A stretch of DNA of 64,000 bases, taken from Grifola frondosa (taxonomy: Eukaryota > Basidiomycota > Agaricomycetes > Polyporales > Grifolaceae). Of the stretch, positions 44,934 to 58,523 are shown piece by piece (position 1 is the first letter of the stretch; every line of letters starts with the position of its first letter). The DNA lies in NCBI GenBank assembly GCA_001683735.1, contig LUGG01000001.1:434001-498000 (forward strand), written 5' to 3'. Below the pieces are notes generated by a model that searched no databases, was not told the origin of the DNA, and saw nothing but the letters and a program-made list of their open reading frames with translations. The translations under genes were made by a program, and so were the position numbers.

Positions 44934-45166
44934 TTGTGTGGATATGTAGCTTTATGAGCGGATATGTCGTAGTAGAATGTATGCCAGTAAGAATTTGGAC
45001 CAAATAATATCTTGAGTGCAGGGTGATACCCGAGAATTGCCTTATTTAGTATGAGCAGTTCGTCAGTGTCACCGGCCTCTGCACCGCGCAGCTCGTGCTG
45101 CTCAACATTTGGACTTTCCAGTCCTACTACTCCAAGTTACTATCAGCGTCTTGAACACGAAGGATC

Positions 45167-48100
45167 ATGGCGGCGGTTACTCCTGCAGCTGTCGAGGAGG
45201 GCAAGCTGCTTAGCGAGTCGCTCAGCACCGTCAAGATTCAGGTTCAGCAGATGAAGAGGCATCTGGTAAGTCTTCCTTGTCGACTCTTGGTTTATGTCAC
45301 TTGGGGATGGTTCGTATTTATGTTTTGGATTGTCTTATGACGCCTTTTTCTATCGTAGGAACTGGACCAACTCATGGACGCGCTCAAAAGTGCCAGTCTT
45401 ATGCTGGCTGAGCTACGGACATCCTCTCTCTCTCCCAAACAATACTATGAACTTTGTGCGTATTCTATCTGTGTACCTATGATACTATTTAGATGTATTG
45501 AAACATCTGTAGATATGGCTGTATTCGATGCTCTTCGTCACTTATCCAATTATCTATACGACGCCCACGTACAGGGCCGACATCATCTCGCCGACCTCTA
45601 CGAGCTTGTACAATATGCCGGCAATATCGTCCCCCGTCTCTATCTCATGATCACTGTGGGTTCAGTCTACATGTCCATCCCGGATGCCCCTGTCAAGGAG
45701 ATTATGAAAGATATGATGGAGATGTCCCGGGGCGTTCTCCATCCCATCAGAGGATTGTTCCTACGGCATTATCTTAGCGGGCAGACGAGGGACCATTTGC
45801 CTGTGGGGGATGACTCAGGGTACGTCGCTGTGGTGTCGAGTAAGAGTTCCCTGCGACAGCAGCATCTCATACGCGTCGATTCGTAGACCCAAGGGGAACC
45901 TGCAGGACTCTATCACCTTCGTCCTTACAAATTTTATCGAGATGAACAAACTGTGGGTCCGGCTGCAACACCAGGGTCACTCGCGCGACCGCGAGAAGCG
46001 TGAAATGGAGCGGCGCGAGTTGCGTATCCTTGTCGGCACGAATCTCGTCCGGCTGAGCCAACTGGATGGTGTCGACCTCGAGATGTACCAGAGCAATATC
46101 CTGCCGAGCATCCTGCAGCAGGTCGTGAGCTGCAAGGATGTGATCGCGCAGGAGTACCTGATGGAGGTGGTCATACAGGTGTGCCGTGTTATCATACCCA
46201 TTTGGCAGGTTCTCACACAACAGGACTCCAGGTCTTCACAGATGAGTTTCACCTGCACACACTGGGGCCGTTTCTCTCAGCGACCGCACAGCTTCATCCG
46301 AAGGTGAATATCAAGCAGATCGTGATCGCCCTGATCGACCGACTTGCTGCATACGCTGCGCGTGAAGCTGAAAACGAGGACCCGGAGGAAACGAAGCGGC
46401 AAGAAGAGGCCGCCGCTCGTCGTCTCGCTGAGAAGGTGAAGATCCAAAAGGCGTGGCTACGACAGAACGGGACCGCGCCCGCCACGCCTACGACAGAGTC
46501 TGCCACCGCCGAGGCCGAATGGGGCTCAGCTCCCCAGAGTCCTGTCGCCGATGCTGGCAAAGAGAAGGAGGCTGTGTCGCCGACCGTCGAGGGACAAACA
46601 GAGGACGGCGATATAGAGAAAGTCGACAAGGGCAAGGAGAAAGAGACTAGCGGGCCACATGTGCGGAAGTTCAGAGGCGTCCCTGAGGATGTCAAACTGT
46701 TTGAGGTATTCTGGCAGCAGGTGGTGGAGCTGATTAAGGTCAGTGAAAATTATTCCTGTCGGTCCTATGTCTAACACCCCGGCGATTAGGCTCGACCAGA
46801 CTTGTCGATACAGGACATTACTGCACTCTTAGTATCGTTGACGAATTTGTCGCTGAGCTGCTATCCAGACAGATTGGAATATGTCGACCAAATTCTTGCA
46901 TTCGCGCATGATAAGATCAAAGAGTTCAATGATAGGTAAGTGTAGTTCCTTTGTACTTTCGCCTAGTCTGATCCTCTCAACTAGCCCGGATCTTCATTCC
47001 CCACAAACCACGACCAACCTCGCGTCACTACTACTCGCGCCGATCAATTCGTATCAATCCGTCCTCACGCTGCTCGCGCTGCAGCAGTATTCCCCACTCC
47101 TTACACAGCAACCCTTCTCTACGCGACGTTCGCTTGCGCATTCACTTATCTCTTCCGTGCTCAAGAATGAGACGGTCATCGAGACGCCAGAGGATGTTAA
47201 TGGCATCCTAGAGCTCTGTCATGTGCTCATCAAGGACCAGAGCGATGCGGGGTGGGAAGTCATGGTCCCCAAGCGGGTATGAAGGAGTCTCGACGTGGGC
47301 CATCGATTAGTCATGAGAAGGAGGAGATGGCTGAAGAGCAGGGGTGGGTTGCGCGGATGGTGCATCTATTCAAGTCGGAGTCGCTCGACGTACAGTTTGA
47401 AGTGAGTGTCTTTCAGCTGACTCCAAATTCGGTCGTGACTAAACAATTTTGCAAACTTCAGCTTCTACAAACAGCACGAAGGCATCTTGAGGCGGGCGCT
47501 GAGCGGATGCGCTTCACGTACCCTGCGCTCATTACGTCTGCGATCAAGTTGTGCAGGCGATACAAGAATCGGGAGCATCTAGTATGTTTACTGCCACATC
47601 ACACATTGCCATTTGCTGACTTCTTGCGCCTGTAGGAGGATGAATGGGAAAGCAAGGTGTCTGCCATCCTCAAGTTTGTGCGCCAACTGAACTCTATCCT
47701 CGCAACGCAAGTCGAGGCTCCTTCGATAGCTCTGCGCCTCTTCCTCCTGGCGGCGCAGGTCGCAGACGAGTGCGGATTCGAGGACCTCACATACGACCTG
47801 TATGTACAGGCGTTCACGGTGTATGAGGATAGCATCTCGGAAAGCCGCGCGCAACTGCAGGCGATCACGCTCATCATTGGCACGCTGCAGGGCGCGCGGG
47901 TGTTCGGCGTTGACAACTACGACACGCTTATCACGAAGGCCGCGCTGCACGGCGCGAAGCTACTCAAGAAGCCGCACCAGGCGACCGCGGTCAACCTCGC
48001 GAGCCACCTGTGGTGGCAGGAGTTCTCGCCAGACGAGGAGGCCCCTGCGCCCGCCAAGGTTCTGGAGAAGCCGGCCGGGTCCAAGGAGGACGCCCTGGAG

Positions 48101-48646
48101 AGCGTGAAGGCGGTATGCGATATCTGTGTTGGCTGCGTGTTGACAGTGTCGCTGACTTATTGCTCCCAGTTCCCTTTGCAGGACAGCAAGCGCGTGCTGG
48201 AGTGCTTGCAGAAAGCATTGCGCATCGCAAACTCCGCGACGGAAGAAATCATGACCGTACAACTGTACTGCGACACCCTCGACCAGTATCTGTACTACCT
48301 GGATCGCGGAGCTCCAGCTGTAGGTGCCCTCAGTTCATTCTTCTGACACTGTTTATTGATAGGACCGTATGTGCAGGTCACCCCGAAGTTCGTAAACAGT
48401 CTCGTCGAGTTGATCACGTCCTCGATCGACAACATCGCGTCGCCGGACGTGCATCCTTCCCAACGCGCGCCGCCCGGACTGTTGGAGGGCGTACAGACGC
48501 CAGAGATGATCACGCGGCACTTCCGCAACACACTCATGTATATCCAGACGAAGAAGGCGGGTGCCGCGGAGGGCGAGGCTGCGTCACGGTGGGACGACGT
48601 GGACGTCGTCGGCGCAATCCTCAAGATGGGGATCGGCGCGCGATAG
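45167..48646 (+). CDS. VPS35: Vps35, retromer core subunit
   Basis: The start [20 protein letters not shown] leads to [20 protein letters not shown], then the Vps26-binding signature [29 protein letters not shown] and [16 protein letters not shown]. Next come the long alpha-solenoid, an acidic/charged insert rich in Glu, Lys and Ala at about 46380-46660, and the Vps29-binding C-terminal half ([19 protein letters not shown], then [19 protein letters not shown]). The stop is at 48644-48646. Vps35 is the scaffold of the retromer, which recycles cargo from endosomes to the Golgi or plasma membrane. A base seems missing in the GGGG run near 47250, where the frame moves from DQSDAG to [16 protein letters not shown]. 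Confidence 0.95.
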
Positions 48647-48793
48647 GCTAGTGTACTGCATGGATGCAGAGTGGACTAACGGGTTAATACAATATGTTGT
48701 CTGTTGTGTTTGTAGATACCGCTACTTTCTTTTGTTTATAATCACAGCTGCTGGTGAGACTCGTAAGGTCTACTTTCTCAGATTGGATTAACG

Positions 48794-49870
48794 CTACGAA
48801 GGCTGAGGGAACGTATCTGCCAATGCCGCGGCAAGCTCTCGCAGCCGCGCTGCAGGGATTAGCATCATCCGACCGCCTGTGTCCAGCCCAAACGCCTCCT
48901 CTTCCCTCGGCTGCGCATGTGAGAACGTGTAATCTATCGCATGCGATGCGAACTACGTGCGCACCAAAAATCAATCCCGGTTTGTGAATACAATGTAGGC
49001 GGCGTACCTTGCGGATACAGTCGTCTTCGGGGTGGAAAGGGAATACACCCCCACCTGAAGAGGCGGACACGAGCACCTGCTTCTGGCGCTTTGTGCGGGG
49101 AGTAGCAGCTTGCAGCTCCGCCGCTTCCTCTGCAGAGAGCTTGTACACGCGCGAAATCACGAGAAAATGACTGAAATTATATGGCTCTTTCTGCATCATG
49201 CCGTAAGGGACAAAGGCGGGAACAGAGAGACATTGAAACGCACATCGTCGAGGGCCCACTGAATCTCGTCGGTGAGCATGCGGTACATGTGCGGCACGAT
49301 TTGGACTGGCATGTTGATGAGGCGTTCGGAGAAGATGAAGCCGACATGATTTTCAGAGGTTAGACCGTGAGGGCCGAGCAGGCCTTGCAGCGTAGTATGC
49401 AGGCTCGTGTCAGGGGAGGATTTCTCCAGCGCATACGCGATGAGTGCTTTTATCGAGGGGTGGTTCTTCGTCGCATTGCGTTAGTAATTTGGAGAGCGGA
49501 ACGGGTTGGGAGGGACGCACTTGATGCACGTGCAGGTTGAGCACAGTGAGGAATGCGTATGGGTCGCTCTCGCGGCCGTCGCATTTCACGGTAGTGCCAA
49601 CCAAAGGCTGAGAGAGGATCAGGTCTGCGAGGTCCTCGAGATGGAGAAGCTGTGCGTCGGCCTGGAAAAGCTGCGTAAGAAGGCGCTTGAGAGCAAGGTA
49701 GTCGATGTCGGGATTGGGGTCGAAGAATTCAAAGTCGACGTCCACGAGACTCTACTGGGGCCGGAGAGATGAGCGCGGAGAACGGGGAGCGGAAGGGTGG
49801 GACATACGCGAGTTTCGTCGCCGTCGTCATCAGAGCCGGAGCATTCGGCATTCTGCTTTCGTTTCGCCAT
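48794..49870 (-). CDS. BCP1: Bcp1/BCCIP-family protein
   Basis: The product begins MAKRKQNAECSGSDDDGDET, then VDVDFEFFDPNPDIDYLALK and LLTQLFQADAQLLHLEDLAD, the typical BCCIP/Bcp1 block. It continues with VKCDGRESDPYAFLTVLNLH, LIAYALEKSSPDTSL, VGFIFSERLINMPVQIVPHM and YNFSHFLVISRVYKL. It ends ARLRELAAALADTFPQPS with a stop at 48794-48796. In yeast Bcp1 is a chaperone for ribosomal protein Rpl23 and is needed for nuclear export of Mss4; BCCIP has related roles in vertebrates. The gene has five or six exons with intact frame. The promoter is shared with the divergent proline dehydrogenase gene. Confidence 0.92.
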
Positions 49871-50425
49871 TGAGGAGAATACTCGAGGATAACCTGAGGA
49901 GGGCTGGAGGGCTAGTGAGAGCCGCTTGGACGCCGTTGGACGCGACGACCAGCCAAGTCCATTTTGGGTAATATCATGCTTAGTCATCGACTCCTACTTT
50001 CGTCTCTCGTCTTTCTCGTTTATTTAAACGTTTTGCCTTCACTTTCGCTGTCTACAACGCATCTCAGTTGCATTGATAGCTGGCGGGTTTGCGACTTCAG
50101 AGAAAAATCTGGGTTTGAGAACATTAACGAAGACTGCGATACTGGGCGATGACATGATGGACTAGACTGAGCCCGCTTTCTGTCTCAGGTTCGTCGATAT
50201 TCCGGTCGTGCTCAACACTAATGCCGGGCACTGCCAGCCACGTCGGTATGCGTACAACATGCATCGTTTCATTGCGTAAAGCGGGTCGGAACATAGGTCG
50301 TGCCAACGCTGGCGGTCACACGCACCTTGCTTCAAATTTATTGTTCCTCGTGTTATCTTGCAATTCCTCTTATCTGACCTCTAAGTTCATCGCTAGAGGA
50401 CATCAGGGTTCCCCTTAACTTCGCC
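49871..50425. promoter_or_regulatory. Divergent promoter region BCP1 / PUT1
   Basis: 555 bp between two divergent start codons. No clear regulatory motif was identified and no coding frame is supported. Confidence 0.45.
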
Positions 50426-52574
50426 ATGTCGTTCAGACTGGTCTGCAGGCCGTTAATTCTGCAACGCTCTCCCACTTTCTGCCCTGTACGGACGCTAGCA
50501 TCCTCTGCTCGCTCCTCTCCTCACTCAGCTATCTTCAATGCACATCGTCTCACTCGCATCGGTTTCGTCTCAGGCGCTGTATTTGTATCCTCTTTGTTTT
50601 ACGGAAATACCCAGCCCACTGTCCACGCCGATGCGGAACCCGCGAAAGAAAGTGACAACGTCTACGAGAGACCGCGCACCCCGTTATCCACGCTCGTCAG
50701 GACGTATATCGTGTATGGTATGTGCTCGATACCTCCCCTCATCGACTATTCTTCGGCGATCCTTGCCACCCTGCTCTCCATCCCTGGCATCAAGCAGATC
50801 ACGGAAGTCGTAGTTCGTGTTACATTCTTCAATCAGGTGCGTCCACACCACGGGCACCACGATGACAATGCGTGACACCCTCTTAGTTTGTAGGCGGAGA
50901 GACAGCAGAGGAAGTGATCCCGCTCCTGGAGCAAATGCGCTCAGACAACAAGGGCTGCCTGTTCGCGTACAGCGTCGAGGTCGACGAGGAAGAGGCGGCA
51001 GGGGACGTGCGCGAGGATATAAAACCAGCGGAATCGGCACACAAGCAAATCGTCGCCGAGACGATCCACTGCGTGGATGTTGCGGCAGATTTTGAGGACA
51101 AGCATGCGAACGGCATCTCAGGTCGCCGCACGTGGGTCGCGGTCAAGCTGGCAAGTGCACTGTGATTTATCCCTTGCTTGTCATGCCCGTTAAACACGCT
51201 CTGCTTGCAGACTGCTATGTTGCCCAGCTCAGAATCACTGCTCAACCTGTCGAAGCACCTCGTCGCGACGCGCCCTCTGACCTCGCCGCATGTCGCATTC
51301 CCCGGCTGCCCGCTCCCGACTGATCTGGACGTCCTCGATGCGCAAGCACCGCTTGGTCCTCTGACTCCTGGTGATGTTGCCGCCCTACGTGAGCTTCGTG
51401 CCGACCTGCACGCGATCTGCTCACGAGCCAAGGAACGCGGTGTTCGGATCATCATCGACGCCGAGTACAGGTACGTCCTCATCATCTGCCGCTTGCGATC
51501 AAGCGATCGCTAATTCGTGCGAGTCCAGCTGGTATCAGGTATCTTGATTGCTCTATTTTCCTTCGAAAGCCTAACCCAAATGACCAGCCTGCAGTAGACG
51601 CACTGTGTCTAGATCTCATGCGTGAATTCAATAAGCTGCCTCAGCCTTCCAAAAAGTCGAGGTCTTCGTGGTTTGGCTCTTCTGCGGTTCCTACAGCGTC
51701 TCCCGTTCAGCCCGCCGTGCAGCCATTGATCTACAACACTTACCAGGCTTATCTTCGTCGGTTAGTCTTTCTTCCCATAGTGGTTCCCATTCTGACGTCT
51801 GCCCGACCAGCACACCAGAATACCTCGTTCAGAGCATCGCAGCGGCGCGTGCAGGCGGTTACGCCCTCGGCGTGAAGCTGGTGCGCGGCGCCTACCACCC
51901 ACACGAGATCTCCGCACATACCGCTGCCGAAACCCCTTCCTCCACCGAGCACAGCCATTCGCTCTCCATCTCCCCCGAGGCTTTTCCCCCGGTCTGGCTC
52001 ACCAAGCCGGAGACAGACGCGTGTTTCAACTCTTGCACCACTCAGCTCATCGACCACATTCGCGCTGATGTCTCGGCGCATCGCGCGGGCACGCTGACGA
52101 TCGGCGTGCTACTCGGTACTCACAACCAGGAAAGCACGAACCTCGTCCTGTGTGAGCTTGTGAAGCAGGGCCTCGCAAGCGAGGAAGCGGGTGTGGTGCG
52201 CATCCCTGATGAGGTCGCGGAGCGCATCTCTCTCGGGCAGCTTTATGGTAGGTGCATTTGTGTCTCCCAATTAGTTGTGCAGTGATATTTTTCCCTTTGT
52301 ATAGGTATGCATGACTCGCTGACGAACCACCTCGTTGACCGCACGCGGTGCTCCTCGCCGTTCGTCCTCAAGTATATTCCCTACGGGAACATCTCTGATG
52401 TCAGTAGGCACGCTCCTCTTCCAGACCAGACAGACTAAATTACCGTGATCCCCGCAGGTCATGCCGTACCTCAGCAGGCGTGCGATCGAGAACAAGTCGG
52501 TGTTGGGCAACGGTGTCGCCGCCATCGAGCGGCAGAGGGCTGCGACGGAGATTTGGGACCGGTTCTTTGGTTGA
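50426..52574 (+). CDS. PUT1: Mitochondrial proline dehydrogenase
   Basis: The Arg/Ser-rich N-terminus (MSFRLVCRPLILQRSPTF...) looks like a mitochondrial targeting sequence. The proline dehydrogenase domain follows: FVGGETAEEVIPLLEQMR, RTWVAVKLTAMLP, RGVRIIIDAEYSWYQPAVDAL, YNTYQAYLRR, GYALGVKLVRGAYHPHE and VLLGTHNQESTNLVL. It ends with the FAD/substrate block LKYIPYGNISDVMPYLSRRA and WDRFFG, stop 52572-52574. The enzyme oxidises proline to pyrroline-5-carboxylate and passes electrons to the respiratory chain. All introns keep the frame. In fungi the gene is usually proline-induced; no motif for this could be assigned by eye. Confidence 0.95.
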
Positions 52575-52802
52575 TTAAATTATTTGTTTCTATGTTCCCC
52601 ATAGACCAACATCGCTAGCAGAAATGTACATTTTCTACCCGGCGGAATCTCCTACATGCTAGTTCAACGTTCAAGGTGATCAAAACAATGCCGATATCGT
52701 TCTCGAGAATGTATACAGCTACATATTTGATTATGATATCAGAACTCCCGACAAGACACACAATACAGTGAGACAGGGAACGAATCGTCCACGCCACTGT
52801 TC

Positions 52803-55800
52803 TTACGCACCGACGAGTTCCTTGAACTCGGCGCCCCACTCGCCCGACTTCTGCGTCGCGACCACGAACGTGTCGAAGCGCGGGCTCGCACCGGGCTGGC
52901 TGATCTTGCTCAGCGCAGCGAGCGCGCGGAGCGCGCTGCGTTGTAGCTCCGCCGCACGCTCGAGGTCCTGCTTCACCGTGTCCTTCGTCACTGTCATGCC
53001 CTTCATACTCTTCTCGAGCGCCGGCGTGATGTCGTCAAGCCGCTGAGCGACCGCCGTTGGCGCGACCTGCGCGAGCCGGAACAGCATCATGTGGCAGATC
53101 ACCTTCACCTCGTCCGAGTCGTCTGCGAGCCCCGCAAGCACCCGCCCGAGGAACTCGTGCAAGTCCAGCTTCGAGAGACAGGTGTCCAGCTGCAGGGAAG
53201 AGCCGGTTAGTAGCGGTCGATGGACAGGAGAGGAGATAGCACTCACCAGCGTGTACAGCGTCTCGTACGCGGTCTTGCGCGCGTCCAGACCATCGTCGAC
53301 TTTGTGCGTCCAGGGCCCCATCTGCACCGTGCGGATGAGGTCTGGGTTGATGACGGTCTCCTTGTAGAGATTTGGCAGGATGGAGGGAAGATGGTCGCGG
53401 ATCAGGTGGGGCTTGGAACGGGCGGCGGAGTTCAAGGCCGAGAGTGCGAGACGGCGGACGGTCTGACGTGAAGTCGGTCAGTCGTCGCAATGAAAGCGCT
53501 GTGGCACTGTTGTTGCTCACCAGATCAGGATCTACGATCAATGAAAGGAAGTCCATGATCAGCGTGTTGAGAAGCTCATCGAGCGAGTTTGCGCTCTCCG
53601 CGAACGTATAACGGATTGCCGACAACACAGTGGCCCTCGCAGCTGGGTTCTCGTCACGAATGCGTGCCTATCGAATGTCTATATGAGCCAGGAATGCCAC
53701 AGCCAAATGCGAGCTTACGTGAAGCTGCGGAAGGTATCGCGCAGGATGTGTTGTGGTCAGTTTGCCGAGACATGCCGCCGCGACGTTGCGGGTGGTCTCT
53801 TCTGAATTCTCTGAATTCTCAAAGAGGGGCACCCAAAGCATATCCGCAACATTCTCCAATTGTCCATGGGAGCAGTGCGTCACGACCTGGAAAGCAGGCA
53901 CCATTATGCAGATGAAGATATCGGAAGACAGAACATCATACCTCCTTGAGAGCATGTAATGACAACAGACGCCTTTCCGAGTCATGTTCGACCATCTTAA
54001 CAATAACAGGGAGGAAGTAGTGTAAGTTGCCGACAGCCATGTTTCCTGGATAGTCGTGAGTACACATATCGCAATTCGGAAGGATCGAGACGTACCAGCA
54101 GCGAAGGCGGCAGCGGTGCGGACTTCCTCCTGCTCAGCCGTGAAACGCTCGATGGCTTGGGTAAAGATATCGTGTTGAGGGCACATATCACTAAGCCATG
54201 GTGTATATGTCAGAATCTAAGACATGAAATAAAGGAAATTCCTTACATGAAGCGACCGACTTCTCCCATCACAAGAAGGCTCAACACAACTTGCGAACTC
54301 TTCGCTTTGGATGACGGCTATGAACACCGCACGTCAGGTAATCATAGATCGCGTAAAGCGTCAGACATCTACCTTCAAATGCTTGGAAAATTCCGCAATC
54401 GTACCCGCCGCAATGCCATGCTGGCTCTTAACAACCTGACCCACGCATTTCGAAACATTTCCGAGAGACGCTTCCGACCTGGGCGCCTTTTCGACTGAAA
54501 AGACCAAGTTCGGCACGACATGAGCTGCGATCTGCACATCTGCCTCCACGAGCGCAGCAAAGAAAGCAAGCATGAGTCAAACGCGGCGCCGGTTACAAGC
54601 GGCGAATGCGCGATGTCATACGCGTCCTTCAGAACGTCTCTCTCTACCTCGGGGAAGGTAGTGGATGGCGCAAGCTGTAACAGAAGTGCGACGATGGAAA
54701 GTGCCTGAGAAAGAAGGGATATGTCGGAAGTGGTAATATAAGCTTTGAGTGGGGGAATGAGATTCGGCGGCAGATCAGCAGGGATGCCAGCCGAGTACCT
54801 GTGGGCGAGTTAACGCATGGCAAGATACACCACGCAAGACAACTAACCTCCGCAACAGGGCATCCAGACAACTGAACATCTCGCTCTTGCCAGATTTCCC
54901 GCTCTTTTTGAGAAGGACTAGCACCCACGCGACACACCCATTCACCCAGTCGTCTCCGATCTCCACCTCCTTCGCAACCCTTGTGACGACCTTGACAGCG
55001 CCGTCCGTCCTCCCGGTCGTGCGGCACATGGACTCCCACTCCTTCCTGTTCTTCCCCCGCATGACGTCCGTCGCAGATGCCCAAAGGTCGCCAATGCAGT
55101 CTTCTGCGCACGTCCGCACGTCTGCATCCGTGTCATGGTTGCTTAGCCTTGCCACGGCTTCGTCGTACACGCGATCCACCCACGCGCTGCCCTTAACGGG
55201 ATCCATCGAGTTCAGCAAGGCAGAGAAGACGCGGAATGACTCTGATGCCAGACGCGGATGCTTCTCCCCAAGGCACTGGAGTAGCACTGGTGTGATGACA
55301 TCAAGTTGGCCCGCGAAGGTCGGCGGGGAATGCTTCGCGAAGAACAGCGCGATGAAGGACATGCAAGAGACTTGCAGCGACGCAGTGCTAGTTCGCGATT
55401 GTGAGAGGACCCTCTTCGAGGTGTTGATTATCTGCGTTGACTGGCTTGATAATGAGCCCGGTAGCACACTAAGCAGCTTCTGCAACAAGGAAAAGCCAGC
55501 TTCGAGCGTGGCAGGGGATGTCTTGGGCTTCATTTGCCCCAGAAGCGCCTTTGCAAGCGAGGGTACTTGTGACCGAAGGAGGGTATACGGTGTCTCTTCG
55601 ACCTCCATGCCTTCATCGCGCTTCCGCTTCTCGCCGACAGTATATTCACTATCCTTGGATTGCGGAGCGCCGCCATACACGCCAGTCTGACTGAGGAGAA
55701 CACCATACGTCGACCATACCTCAACACGGACAGTTTCTTCACGGTCCCCGAACCGGGAGATCAGTACAGGAGATACTTCCTTATAAAGGGTAATGAGTAG

Positions 55801-57321
55801 TTCAGGTCGAGTGGCAATAACCGCTGCCAATAGCTTGGTCGCGGATCGGCGAATCCTGTATGAGGTGTCTTCGTCGTCTGAGTACCTGGCGATGGATTTA
55901 TAGTGAGTAGAATCACAGAGCATTGCGTCTCTACGTACTCATCATCGTCCTCAGCGTCTTCATCATCTTCGTCGGCCATATCTTCATCTTCCTCATCATC
56001 TCCTGCATAATTCTAAGGGTAAATAGTATGAGGTCATCCGCAGCAGCGAAATGTTTGTTCAGGTTAGACTCACAGGGTCGTACTTGATATACTGATTTGC
56101 GATCTGAATGATAGATGAAAGATACGGAGTAATTTCGCTAGGACACCTAAGAACAAGAGCTTCCAAAGCCTGCCATATTGTATATCAATACCCTGATGCA
56201 TCGTGAATCACATGTACCACTAACCTGAAGACAACTTTCTCGCAACTCTTCATCTTCACGATGCACAACCTTAACAATGTTTGGGACAATACCATTCAGA
56301 GCGGGAGCAATTTGATGAGGTGAATGGCGTGCAACAGCCGCAACGAGTTGAACAGTAGTCCGCTGCCCATCTACACTCGCATTGGGCGCGAGACCTGGTA
56401 TGATGATAGCATCTAGGAGTACGGAGAACAGCTGCGGCTGGGATGTGGGTAAGAATTGTGCGAGGGTTGTGATGGCGCGTTTCCGAACTGCTGGACGAGG
56501 GTGGAGAGCATGGGAGTGAGTACAGTAAGCGGTTGAGGCTGCACAGTCGACATGTAGACGGGAAACCGGCTGATGAGGATGGACAAGATGGAGAGCGTTT
56601 CGATAAGCGTCTCAGGAGGAGTGTCCGCCTACGAAGCAGTCAGATAGAGCAATACGAGCAAAAAAGGTGAACCCACATTAGCGAGCTGTCCCAGCAACTT
56701 GGGAGTGAGTCTCTCGCAAGCTTTGGTTGCAATCTTACCATCAGGAGGCAGCTCGGCCGTGATAGTTTTCAATGCTTGGTGTTAATCGGTCAGTTGGACG
56801 TCTTCGATAGCAACTAGCCACCCACCAAGGCCAGAGATATCCCTCAACTCCTCGTCCTTTCCAGCGGAAAAGTCAATTAGCTTATCCACAACGTACTCCA
56901 TTTGGGACTCCCGGATGATTTTGATGAGCTGCCCTAAGCTATACGCAGGATGAAATTAATTGTTCGAACAGACAATCACGCGTATGCGCACCATTTAACT
57001 GCTTGATTCTTGACTTCGGATATCCTTGTCCTCCACCAATTGCAAGACTTGGCGAAGGACTTTGTTCTCGGTGGCTTCATCGCCCAAGAAGCTGTTTGGA
57101 TCTTGTTTGATCTCCAACAGTAGATCATTCAAGCCCATATACCTGTAGGTACCAATATCAGTATGGGAAACGCGTCGGCGAGCCTTTGACCACGCACCGA
57201 AAATCCTGGTCGGGAGATTGCATCTATATGGCCGTAGTGAGTGTGTTGAAGGGGGCGGCGGTGGATAGTTGAAAGAGATCACCTTCTCGACCAGGCCGTT
57301 CATGATGTATGCCTTCGTCAT
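52803..57321 (-). CDS. CAND1: CAND1 (TIP120), cullin-RING exchange factor
   Basis: The start MTKAYIMNGLVEKV, RYMGLNDLLLEIKQDPNSF and LGDEATENKVLRQVLQLVED identify CAND1. HEAT repeats continue with SEVKNQAVKCLGQLIKIIRE, RPAVRKRAITTLAQFLP, the acidic patch DDEDAEDDDEYVE, SYRIRRSATKLLAAVIATRP, and the end GEWGAEFKELVGA at 52803. CAND1 binds unneddylated cullins and swaps substrate receptors such as F-box proteins. An F-box gene lies at 12.7 kb, but they are not adjacent. The frame moves by one missing base near 56508 (between TPMLS and HPRPAVRKRA) and near 54572 (between VTGAAFDS and MLAFFAALVEA). Many short introns interrupt the 55.9-57.3 kb part. Confidence 0.93.
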
Positions 57322-57748
57322 GTTGTGCTGAACGATTGGTATAGATTGGAGGTGGGATAAGAAGAGAGTGTGGCGTATAGAGGAAAGGATAAGTTACGCG
57401 GATCTAGTCTCGCGTGCTCCGCAAGCGTCCTGTTCATCTTAGATCACAGTGCGCTGTGCTTCCGCCCAGCCTCTCTGTACATAGGCCTCTGCTAGTCTTC
57501 GGCCATCTGCTTGCTAACTCACGCAGATGTGGCTAGGTCTCCCCGCACCAGACCGCTCTTGATCAATTCCATCACCTTAACGTAACCTCTCGTCGGTATT
57601 CACGATCCCTTACTTCGGCAATCGCATCCTCAAGTCAAATTTATCACATTCGTACTCTAACAGGCAGGGTGCACCAGCTACAGCAATAAAGTCATCCCTA
57701 ATCCGAAATTCAAATGCGACATTCAGATGGGCGGGCTTCAACATGACA
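57322..57748. other. Intergenic region upstream of CAND1
   Basis: 427 bp between the CAND1 start codon and the end of the next minus-strand gene. No coding frame is supported; it should hold the CAND1 promoter. Confidence 0.5.
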
Positions 57749-58523
57749 TCAACGCCAAGCATCAGCTGCAACCACCAGCTGGCGTATGTGCGGCGTATCA
57801 GGTTTGATACGTCCTTTCAGAGGCGAAAACCATCCTCTTAGCTTCGCATGTCCATGGAGTGTGCGGAACGATACAAGGTACCGTATTATTGCCTAGAATA
57901 GATCATTATATGTCAGCTTCAGTCAGCACCACACAACCGTAGTCATACCTGCGATTGTGGCGAAGTCTCGGTAGCCTTTGAAGTCGTGACGGAACCGAGA
58001 TGCCATATATCTCCTGTTGTTGAAACCCAGACAGGGTCTCCTTTCTGAACAAAATAATCAAGGTGAGTACTCCGCATCGTCATAATCTAGCTCTTCCACT
58101 GACCTTGAAGGCATATTCCCAGGGTTCATCGAGCCTTGCAGGTTCCACGAGGTCAATATGAGACTCCTCGCCATCTGAAATATCAGTGAAATCGCTCAGC
58201 CTCTCCTCCGCCTCACTTTGTGGTGGATGCGACGGCAGCTTTCGACGTTCCAGCGGCTTTTCGTGCACAACCTTTCTGCGCGCCACAGCCTTTCTGCGTT
58301 CCGAATGCTCTTCGCCCTCGGAATCGCTTTCGTCCTCCGTTTCGTATTCATACTCAGAGCCACTCTCGTCCTCCTCTGCAGTCGAGCTATTGCTGCTGGT
58401 CTCTACGTCGCTCGTGGAGTCGTCAGCAACATCACTCGGTGACGGCGATCGTTGCCACAGCTGTCCGTAGTGCCTTCGACGTGGCTGATTTGGGGGGTAG
58501 TCATAATCGAATTCGTCGTCCAT
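57749..58523 (-). CDS. Acidic low-complexity protein with a conserved C-terminal block, unknown function
   Basis: The N-terminal half (MDDEFDYDYPPNQPRRRHYG...) is rich in Ser, Asp and Glu and probably disordered, with a basic patch ERRKAVARRKVVHEKPLERR. The C-terminal part begins KGDPVWVSTTGDIWHLGSV and continues RYLVSFRTLHGHAKLRGWF, then KPDTPHIRQLVV and a TGA at 57749-57751. The GDxVWV start, short strands and aromatic residues resemble a small beta-barrel of Tudor/PWWP type, but I do not claim this. Three exons with sound GT-AG introns (after EYAFK and after SPQSQ) support a real gene. An upstream in-frame ATG at 58637 is possible but less likely. Confidence 0.65.
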
